Source: Nitrospirota bacterium
GTDB taxonomy: Bacteria > Nitrospirota > Thermodesulfovibrionia > Thermodesulfovibrionales > UBA6898
Reading direction: 5' to 3'
Length of the DNA: 11,543 nt
Assembly: GCA_029858145.1 (NCBI GenBank)
Contig: JAOUFP010000038.1
Coordinates: 1 to 11,543, forward strand
The notes beneath the pieces are model-generated. The model was not told the DNA's origin. It did no database searches and saw only the letters and a list, made by a program, of their open reading frames with translations. Positions within the stretch are counted from its first letter, which is position 1, and every line of letters starts with the position of its first letter. The translations under genes and the position numbers were made by a program. Positions 6,145-11,543 of the stretch are shown in pieces.

Positions 6145-6885
6145 CTAAAAGATGATCGTTCTGTTGTCCTCGCCTTTTAAGGCGAGCCTCATTTCGTCGA
6201 ACGTGGCATGCTCCATGACAAACCCTGTGGTCCTTCTGCCGATGTCCTCAAGCCTGTGCGCGTCCGATGAGGTGATCCAGGGGATATTTCTGTAGAGGCC
6301 GAACCTTGCATGCGCTTCGTCCATTGTGGTCATGCATGATATCTCCAGTGCGTCAAATTTCACCCCTTCGGGGATAAAGCCGAGCTGGCCGATGATCCCG
6401 AACCCCTCACGGTCGATATGGCTTGCCACAGCGAGCCCGTTGAAGCTGTGTATCAGCTCCACTATCCTGTTGACGGAAAGACTCGTGGCCCCTATCAAAA
6501 GCCTTTTGTTGAATCCGAGCACTTCCTCTTCCTCGTTCACCAGCACCTGCATGCCAAAGGCATCCTCATCATTCTCTCCCGGCTGGAGGTTCTCATACAC
6601 GACTTTCTGCATGCTGAAGGCATCGGCCATGTCGCCAAAGAAACCGAGGACGTGGACTTCTTCTGAGGAGTTGATTTCCATGCCGGGGATGACCCTGATC
6701 CCCTTTTTCCCGCCAATATGCGCAGTCACTTCAACCTGTTCGACAGAGTTGTGGTCGCATACGGCCAGGATGTTTATCCCGAGGGATGCTGCTTTTTCTA
6801 CTATCCTGCCCGGGGTCATAAAAAGCTCGGAGCAGGGTGACAGGCAGGTATGGATGTGAAGGTCTGCCCTGAATTCTACCGGCAT
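6145..6885 (-). CDS. PHP domain metal-dependent phosphoesterase
   Basis: The PHP (polymerase and histidinol phosphatase) fold uses a cluster of two or three metals to hydrolyse phosphoesters. The 246-residue protein shows the complete ligand set: DLHIHT (Asp8, His10, His12), CDHNS (Asp44, His45), GMEI (Glu70), His78 in EVHVLGFF, His156 in SHID, and SDAH (Asp208, His210). A hydrolytic enzyme is therefore expected; candidate substrates (nucleotides, phosphorylated proteins) cannot be chosen from sequence. An acidic segment at about 84-136 separates the N- and C-terminal metal motifs. The ATG at 6885 overlaps the end of the second DRTGG gene by 10 bp, and the ATPase gene follows after 5 bp, so it is firmly inside the operon. 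It stands alone, unlike the PHP domains fused to DNA polymerases. Confidence 0.93.
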   Translation of the reverse strand: MPVEFRADLHIHTCLSPCSELFMTPGRIVEKAASLGINILAVCDHNSVEQVEVTAHIGGKKGIRVIPGMEINSSEEVHVLGFFGDMADAFSMQKVVYENLQPGENDEDAFGMQVLVNEEEEVLGFNKRLLIGATSLSVNRIVELIHSFNGLAVASHIDREGFGIIGQLGFIPEGVKFDALEISCMTTMDEAHARFGLYRNIPWITSSDAHRLEDIGRRTTGFVMEHATFDEMRLALKGEDNRTIIF

Positions 6886-7217
6886 CTCAGGCCGAGGCTG
6901 TAAAGCCTGCCAACAAGTTCGAAGGTGGGCAGGCTGCTCGTCAAGATCGGTACGTTCTCTTCAATAGCTTTTTTCAGGGTTTCTTCAGCCGGTACCCGGT
7001 TGTTGACCAGCAGGATTCCCGAGAGGCCCTTCAGGGACGCCACCGCGACGATATTGAGGTGGATCTGAAGAGTGATCCAGAGAAAACCTTCATGGGCGTT
7101 TCCCATTACATCCGACAGCATGTCACTGACGTACGCCCCTGTCACCTCCCTCTTGAGATTTACCGAGGGATTTTCGACTTTGAGCGAAAGACTGTTGATG
7201 ACTTCCTGCAGTTCCAT
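6876..7217 (-). CDS. DRTGG-type regulatory domain protein (second of two)
   Basis: A 113-residue single-domain protein with the DRTGG-like pattern AYVSDMLSDVMG (28-39) followed by an alpha/beta core (residues about 45-100: ITLQIHLNIVAVASL, ISGILLV-like strand and NVPILTSS). DRTGG domains occur in phosphotransacetylases and CBS-domain proteins, where they are thought to bind ligands or partners; the biochemical role is not established. It is a paralogue of the gene at 7663-8040: both have an AYxxDxxSDV block at the same place and end in a GLR(S)C motif. The ATG at 7217 has a strong AAAGGAG at 7224-7230, 11 bp after the anti-sigma-type ATPase gene. Together they form a DRTGG / ATPase / DRTGG arrangement. 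No transmembrane segment or enzyme motif is visible. Confidence 0.82.
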   Translation of the reverse strand: MELQEVINSLSLKVENPSVNLKREVTGAYVSDMLSDVMGNAHEGFLWITLQIHLNIVAVASLKGLSGILLVNNRVPAEETLKKAIEENVPILTSSLPTFELVGRLYSLGLRCR

Positions 7218-7228
7218 GGTCTGCTCCT

Positions 7229-7660
7229 TTACTCAGCAGGCGGCAGGTTCATGCTAAATTCCACTGTTGTCCCTTCGCCTACCACTGAGTTGACTGTGAG
7301 GGTGTCACTGTTTCTCTTGATATTCGGCAATCCCATTCCGGAGCCGAAGCCCATTTCCCTGATATAATCCGGCGCGGTCGAGTACCCTTCCTTCATCGCC
7401 TGTTCGATATTCGGGATGCCGGGACCCATGTCCTGTATCCTGATCTTTATCATCTCATCGGTTATGGTGTAGTTCATCATCCCTGCCACCGCGTATATGA
7501 TCACGTTCATCTCGGCTTCAAAGGCCGCTATCGCCACCCTCCGGATGATCGGCTGAGGGACCCCCCTGCCTTCCAGAATACCCTTCAGGCTGCTCGACGC
7601 AGCACCGGCGTTCTTGAAATCTTTTCCTGTAAGGAAAAAAACCCCTTCAGTGTTTTCCAT
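7229..7660 (-). CDS. RsbW/RsbT-like serine kinase / anti-sigma-type ATPase
   Basis: A 143-residue GHKL ATPase of the short HATPase_c_2 class, as in SpoIIAB, RsbW and RsbT. The N-box is AAFEAEMNVIIYA (46-58, with Glu50 and Asn52), the G1 box is QDMGPGIP (76-83), the G2 region is GFGSGMGLPNIKR (104-116) and the fold ends with a GEGTTVEF strand (128-135). Family members phosphorylate an antagonist protein on Ser/Thr or hold a sigma factor. No STAS antagonist and no sigma factor are visible in this window, so the target may be one of the DRTGG proteins or a redox subunit (inference). It begins 2 bp after the stop of the first DRTGG gene, whose last codons provide a GGAG. It is distinct from the other ATPase gene in the operon, which is of the histidine-kinase type. 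Confidence 0.88.
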   Translation of the reverse strand: MENTEGVFFLTGKDFKNAGAASSSLKGILEGRGVPQPIIRRVAIAAFEAEMNVIIYAVAGMMNYTITDEMIKIRIQDMGPGIPNIEQAMKEGYSTAPDYIREMGFGSGMGLPNIKRNSDTLTVNSVVGEGTTVEFSMNLPPAE

Positions 7661-7662
7661 GA

Positions 7663-8040
7663 TCAGAACTCCAATCCGTTGCAGCTCCGGAGGCCCTTCT
7701 CAAAGAGAAGCCCGCACGTATCAAACATCGACAAATCCGTGACGAGGAGCGGAATCTTTTTTTCGTCGGCCAGCGCTATGGTCTGTATGTCAGGCCTTTT
7801 GTTCTGTATGAAAACGATCGCGGTGATGGTCGCGACCTCAGCGGTGCGGATGACCTGCGTGTTCGTCAGACCGGTAATGAGCAGCGAGTGGCTGATCGAA
7901 AACGCGAGGACATCGCTCATGAGGTCTGCGCAATAGGCCCGTTCGATCTGCATCCCCATGTCCTCTTTTCTCGCAAGGACTACCGCTTTGAGTATGTCCC
8001 TGATATCGCTTAATATCATAACAGATGGTGCATTGCTCAC
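7663..8040 (-). CDS. DRTGG-type regulatory domain protein (first of two)
   Basis: A 125-residue protein with a DRTGG-like core: AYCADLMSDVLA (35-46), strands around residues 53-80 (LLITGL, ITAIVFIQ), IPLLVTD near 95 and a GLRSC motif near the end. It is paralogous to the product of 6876-7217. The frame starts on a GTG at 8040 whose GTGA overlaps the TGA of the NuoG-like gene, with GGAGG only a few nt upstream; an ATG eight codons further in (at 8019) is a possible alternative but has no Shine-Dalgarno. The 4-bp overlap ties its translation to the redox subunit, which supports a role in controlling or assembling that complex. The family has no settled biochemical function. Confidence 0.82.
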   Translation of the reverse strand: MSNAPSVMILSDIRDILKAVVLARKEDMGMQIERAYCADLMSDVLAFSISHSLLITGLTNTQVIRTAEVATITAIVFIQNKRPDIQTIALADEKKIPLLVTDLSMFDTCGLLFEKGLRSCNGLEF

Positions 8041-10517
8041 ATGCCTCCGCTGCCTTTCGCAGGCTCTATCTTCACCGCGTCGGTGCCCGCAGTGCCACTC
8101 TCCGGATAATAGGTCAGGGCATTCACCCGGCCGTGGGGGAAATGCACCGAGGTGAAGACCGTCCCGCTCATCACTGCGTCGGTAACCTTTGCCTTGAGAT
8201 AGACAGTGCCGCGCCTCGAGTACACCTTCACGTGGCTGTTGTCGGCGATGTTGAATTTCTTCGCATCCTCCTCGCTGAGTTCAAGATAGGGTTCCGAGAC
8301 CACGAGGTCGAGCGCCTTTGACCTGGTCGACATGCTGCCGGAATGCTGGAGGACGTCCCGGGTCACCAGAGACAGAGGATATTCAGCGTCAACAGGCTCA
8401 CCCGGCGTGTAAGTGACAGGGGTGAAAACCCTCATTCCCGCCTTCGCCTGCCCGGACCTGTCGGACAATTTTATCTCTTCAGCGATGTTTTCGATATTCC
8501 TGGTGGAGATGTCCGCTCCCATTGACAATGAAAGGTTCCTCAGTATCTGCCAGTCCGGAAGTGCCTGTCCTGGTGCGTCGACAACTCTCTGCAGCTTCTG
8601 CGTTACGCCCTCGGCATTGGTGAAGGTGCCGTCTTTTTCCGGCCAGCCTGATGCGGGCAGTATGACATGCGCGAGTTTTGCTGTTTCAGTCATCGCTATG
8701 TCCTGTACGACGAGCAGTTCCAGTGATTTCAGCGCCCGCAGTATCTTCGAGTTGAAAGGGAAGGTCGACAGAGGATCTTCACCCATAATATACAGCGCAT
8801 GGACAGCCCCGGTATCATAGAGCATGTCGAAGATGCCCTTGCCTGCCGTTGCGTCAAAATCCGGCCTTACCCCTGTTGTGTAAAGTCCGCAGGTATTCGC
8901 GTATTCAGCAGGTATCTGCAGCGCGTCCGCCTTATCACCCAAAAGAATGATCAGGTTTGCGGCTGCGTGGACAAGGTCGACTCCCTTTGTGTTTTCGCTG
9001 ACACTGACGGTGAAAGAAACCATCCGGTTTTTCGCCCCCGCGAGTGCTTCAGCGGTTTCTGTTATCTGTTCCGCAGGGATTCCCGTAACAACGGATACCT
9101 TCTCCGGGGTATAGTCCTCAAGGCTCTTTTGAAGGTCCTCAAATCCCGTTGTTTTTGCCAGGCTCTCTTTGTTGAAGAGTCCCTTGTCGATGATCACCTT
9201 CATCAGCCCGTTTACGAGCGCCACTGACGTGCCCTGATTCATTTTCAGGCGTGACGAACTGTGCCGCGTGAGCTTTGTCTCCCTTGAGTCGGCAACGATG
9301 AGCTTTGCTCCCTCCCTCTTCGCCTGCATGATATTCAGGCCGAAGACGGGGTGGGTGATGCTGATATCCGACTCGATGACCAGAATTGCGTCCTTGCCGA
9401 GCGGAGCCTTCAGGCTAATGGGATGGGCATTTGTCCCGAATGCGGCGGCGAGGGCTTTCTGGACCCTTGCGTAACCGAATGCCGCGGAGGAGTCGATATT
9501 GCGCGAGCCAACGACATTTGTCATGAACTTGCGCAGCATGTAGTTATCTTCGTTTGTGCACCGGTGCGACCCTATCGCTCCCACCGCTTCCTTGCCGTAT
9601 GACTTGGTGATGAATTTCAGGCTGTCGCTGATGTGCGTTAGCGCTTCGTCCCATGTCGCGGGCACGAGTTCTCCTGCTTTTCTTATGAGCGGCGTCTTCA
9701 GCCGGTTTTCGCTGTAGATATAATCAAACCCGAACCGGCCCCTGCCGCAGAGGTTGCCGCTGCTCCTTCCGTTGTCTTCCTTTGCCCTTGATCTGAGCAG
9801 CTTTCCCTCCTGCATCCCCAAAGTCAGGGTGCAGCCGCAGCCGCAGAAGGGGCATATCGTGTCTTTTTCCTCAAGGAACCATGCGCGAGCCTTGAACTTG
9901 AAGGGCTTGCTCAGCAGGGCGCCGGTCGGACAGATGTCGATGCACTGCCCGCAGTAATCGCATTCGAGTATCTCTCCGAATGCGGGCTGCACAACAGTAG
10001 GGAAGCCCCGTCCGATCAGTCCCAGGGCGCCGCGTCCCTGGTGTTCAGAGCATATTCTGACGCATTTGCCGCAGAGGATGCACCGGTTAGAGGTGAGCTC
10101 CACCAGCGGACCTCTCACATCAGGCGGGAACGCCTTCCGGTGACGGATGAAGCGTCCCTCAGGTTTGCCGTACTCGTAAGCAAGGTCCTGGAGATCGCAT
10201 TCGCCTGCCTTGTCACAAACAGGGCAGTCAAGGGGATGATGCACCAGGAGGAGTTCCAGGACGGTCTGTCGGGCCTTTCTCAGCTTCGGGGTCTCGGTCT
10301 TGACGATCATGTTCGGTGCTACCGGCGTTGAGCAGGAGGCAAAGAGCCTCGGCTGGCCCTCGAGTTCAACAACGCAGAGCCTGCAGCCTCCATAGGGCCT
10401 GAGCCTTTTATCGAAACAGAGATTCGGTATCTTTATGCCATTCTGCTGGGCAGCCTTCAGTATGGTGGTGCCGTCTTCAACAGATATTTTCTTGTCATTT
10501 ATGGTTAATTCGACCAT
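8037..10517 (-). CDS. NuoG-like / formate-dehydrogenase-like iron-sulfur molybdopterin-fold subunit
   Basis: This 826-residue subunit matches the layout of NuoG and of NAD-linked formate dehydrogenase alpha chains. In order it has a plant-type [2Fe-2S] domain (Cys34, 45, 48, 62), a His-ligated [4Fe-4S] site (His94, Cys98, 101, 107), a double [4Fe-4S] ferredoxin module (Cys146, 149, 152, 156 and Cys186, 189, 192, 196), a further [4Fe-4S] site (Cys222, 225, 229, 257; CPFCGCGC and GNLCGRG), then the molybdopterin-oxidoreductase fold and a complete C-terminal dinucleotide-binding domain (about 700-815). Where formate dehydrogenases carry the Mo/W-ligating Cys or Sec followed by His, this protein reads NIDSSAAFGYARV, with Gly348-Tyr349, so formate oxidation at this site is unlikely. 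No H-cluster motifs are present, so it is not a HydA. It starts directly after the flavoprotein gene (AAGGAGGG at 10527-10534). Its likely role is relaying electrons between NADH and an unknown partner. Confidence 0.92.
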   Translation of the reverse strand: MVELTINDKKISVEDGTTILKAAQQNGIKIPNLCFDKRLRPYGGCRLCVVELEGQPRLFASCSTPVAPNMIVKTETPKLRKARQTVLELLLVHHPLDCPVCDKAGECDLQDLAYEYGKPEGRFIRHRKAFPPDVRGPLVELTSNRCILCGKCVRICSEHQGRGALGLIGRGFPTVVQPAFGEILECDYCGQCIDICPTGALLSKPFKFKARAWFLEEKDTICPFCGCGCTLTLGMQEGKLLRSRAKEDNGRSSGNLCGRGRFGFDYIYSENRLKTPLIRKAGELVPATWDEALTHISDSLKFITKSYGKEAVGAIGSHRCTNEDNYMLRKFMTNVVGSRNIDSSAAFGYARVQKALAAAFGTNAHPISLKAPLGKDAILVIESDISITHPVFGLNIMQAKREGAKLIVADSRETKLTRHSSSRLKMNQGTSVALVNGLMKVIIDKGLFNKESLAKTTGFEDLQKSLEDYTPEKVSVVTGIPAEQITETAEALAGAKNRMVSFTVSVSENTKGVDLVHAAANLIILLGDKADALQIPAEYANTCGLYTTGVRPDFDATAGKGIFDMLYDTGAVHALYIMGEDPLSTFPFNSKILRALKSLELLVVQDIAMTETAKLAHVILPASGWPEKDGTFTNAEGVTQKLQRVVDAPGQALPDWQILRNLSLSMGADISTRNIENIAEEIKLSDRSGQAKAGMRVFTPVTYTPGEPVDAEYPLSLVTRDVLQHSGSMSTRSKALDLVVSEPYLELSEEDAKKFNIADNSHVKVYSRRGTVYLKAKVTDAVMSGTVFTSVHFPHGRVNALTYYPESGTAGTDAVKIEPAKGSGGM

Positions 10518-11543
10518 TTATGAATTCCCTCCTTCCATTTTCGCCTCGGCAGCAGCAAGAAATTCTGCAGGATCGCCGTCAAAACCAGCCGGCAGAATGT
10601 TTATGGATTTGAATTTGCACGTTTCGTAGCAGGTCCTGCAATGGACGCAGAGTTCCTGGATGATCTTGTGGGGCATTTTCTTTTCCCCGACGACCGCCTT
10701 CGAAGGGCATGCCCTCATGCATGCGCCGCAGCCCTTGCAGAGTTTCTCGTCAATCCAGAACGTGGCGAGGTCCCTGCATACTCCTGCCCTGCACCATTTG
10801 TCTATTATATGGGACTCGTACTCGTGCTTGAAGTATCTCAGGGTGGTCAGTACCGGGTTCGGGGCTGTCTGTCCGAGGCCGCAGAGCGAGGTTGCGATGA
10901 TGTCCCGCGAAAGGTCCTCGAGCGTCTCCATGTCCTTTTCTGTCCCCTTGCCCTCTGTGATGTCGGAGAGCATGTCAAGCAGGATTTTGGTGCCGACCCT
11001 GCATGGGGGGCACTTCCCGCAGGACTCGTCCGCCGTAAAGTCGAGGAAGAATTTCGCGGTGCTGACCATGCAGTTATTGTCATCCATGACGACCATGCCG
11101 CCGGAGCCGATGATCGCGCCTGTCGCGACGATGTCCTCATAGGTCACGGGGGTATCGAGCAGTTGTTCGGGGATACATCCCCCTGAGGGTCCGCCGAGCT
11201 GTACCGCCTTGTATTTTCTCCCTTTCTTTATGCCGCCGCCGATGTCGTAGATGATCCTTCTGAGCGGTATCCCCATCGGTACTTCCACGAGGCCGACGTT
11301 GTTGACTGCGCCGGTGAGGGCGAAGACCTTGGTGCCAGAGCTCTTTTCAGTCCCGAGGCTCCTGTACCACTCAGCGCCCTGCAGTACGATGGGCGCTATC
11401 TGGGCGAGCGTCTCGACGTTGTTCAGTACAGAGGGCTTGTCCCAGAGTCCCTTGTGGGCCGGGAACGGGGGTCTCGGCCGGGGCATTCCGCGCTTGCCTT
11501 CGATGGAGCGCATCAGGGCGGTCTCCTCGCCGCAGACGAAGGC
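10518..11543 (-). CDS. nuoF: NADH dehydrogenase flavoprotein subunit, NuoF/HydB type with C-terminal 2x[4Fe-4S] domain; 5' end cut off
   Basis: The C-terminal 341 residues are visible. The frame runs open to the window edge, starting in the CGEETAL and EGKRGMPRPRPPFP motifs, so the ATG at 11513 is internal. NuoF-type subunits bind FMN and oxidise NADH; most of the nucleotide-binding region lies outside the window. The N3-type [4Fe-4S] site is complete (fragment Cys175, 178, 181 in ESCGKCPPCRVG, and Cys221 in SLCGLGQTAPNP). A CRAGVC pair (fragment 251, 256) follows, then a two-cluster ferredoxin domain with CKGCGACMRACP (269-280) and CVHCRTCYETC (299-309). Complex I NuoF lacks that ferredoxin tail, whereas HydB/HndC of multimeric [FeFe] hydrogenases and related soluble complexes have it. 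The NuoG-like gene follows immediately. A NuoE/HydC-type gene would be expected just upstream. Confidence 0.95.
   Translation of the reverse strand, partial: AFVCGEETALMRSIEGKRGMPRPRPPFPAHKGLWDKPSVLNNVETLAQIAPIVLQGAEWYRSLGTEKSSGTKVFALTGAVNNVGLVEVPMGIPLRRIIYDIGGGIKKGRKYKAVQLGGPSGGCIPEQLLDTPVTYEDIVATGAIIGSGGMVVMDDNNCMVSTAKFFLDFTADESCGKCPPCRVGTKILLDMLSDITEGKGTEKDMETLEDLSRDIIATSLCGLGQTAPNPVLTTLRYFKHEYESHIIDKWCRAGVCRDLATFWIDEKLCKGCGACMRACPSKAVVGEKKMPHKIIQELCVHCRTCYETCKFKSINILPAGFDGDPAEFLAAAEAKMEGGNS

Noticed and set aside
8037..10517. [FeFe] hydrogenase HydA, suggested by the N-terminal Fe-S layout and the regulatory cassette
   Set aside because: No H-cluster cysteine motifs (TSCCP-, MPC- or CPGGC-like) are present; the second half is a molybdopterin-oxidoreductase fold.
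10518..11543. Membrane complex I operon
   Set aside because: The flavoprotein has a C-terminal double [4Fe-4S] domain typical of HydB-like soluble complexes, and the genes that follow are regulators, not nuoH-nuoN membrane subunits.
1..11543. Long plus-strand open frames opposite the genes (for example 5555-6127 and 10641-11186)
   Set aside because: They lie antisense to well-supported genes, lack Shine-Dalgarno sites and recognisable domains, and have compositions expected of shadow frames.
1..11543. CRISPR arrays, tRNA or rRNA genes, insertion sequences, attachment sites
   Set aside because: None seen: no spaced direct repeats, transposase motifs, or cloverleaf-like segments in the few short intergenic gaps.

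Overview
The window is a compact, all-minus-strand stretch of a bacterial chromosome. Eleven genes are complete or nearly so and two are cut by the window edges. The mix is a housekeeping heat-shock/cell-wall/isoprenoid block plus a large redox-and-signalling operon whose subunits are rich in iron-sulfur ligands. This points to an anaerobic or microaerophilic bacterium. The NADH/ferredoxin-type subunits, zinc-ribbon/receiver protein and MEP pathway would fit a Nitrospirota-like or deltaproteobacterial lineage, but no 16S or other decisive marker is present, so this is a weak inference.

Reading in the direction of transcription (from 11543 down to 1), the window opens inside a NuoF/HydB-type NADH-binding flavoprotein subunit that carries a C-terminal double [4Fe-4S] ferredoxin domain (10518-11543). 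It is followed directly by an 826-residue NuoG-like/formate-dehydrogenase-like subunit (8037-10517). A five-gene cassette of putative regulators comes next: DRTGG-type protein (7663-8040), RsbW/RsbT-like ATPase (7229-7660), second DRTGG-type protein (6876-7217), PHP metal-dependent phosphoesterase (6145-6885) and a histidine-kinase-type ATPase without a dimerisation/His domain (5588-6139). After a 39-bp gap come a rhomboid intramembrane protease (4877-5548) and, overlapping it, a zinc-ribbon/degenerate-receiver protein (3963-4883). Gaps in this 7.6-kb run are at most 39 bp and several genes overlap, so it reads as one operon whose promoter and first genes (a NuoE/HydC-type subunit would be expected) lie beyond the window.

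A 172-bp intergenic region then holds a sigma70-like promoter and a perfect CIRCE operator, followed by groES and groEL. This is a textbook HrcA-controlled chaperonin operon, closed by a GC-rich hairpin. Beyond it are mltG (endolytic murein transglycosylase) and a 3'-truncated ispG (MEP pathway), which starts on a GTG inside the end of mltG.

The most interesting part is the redox operon. Its flavoprotein has the C-terminal ferredoxin domain of electron-bifurcating HydB rather than complex I NuoF. The partner subunit, where HydA would be expected, has no H-cluster; it is a molybdopterin-fold protein whose metal-ligand Cys/Sec position is glycine. It is linked to the DRTGG/ATPase/PHP cassette that I recall as a neighbour of HydABC-type hydrogenases. 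This suggests a regulated, soluble NADH-linked electron-transfer complex of unknown partner.
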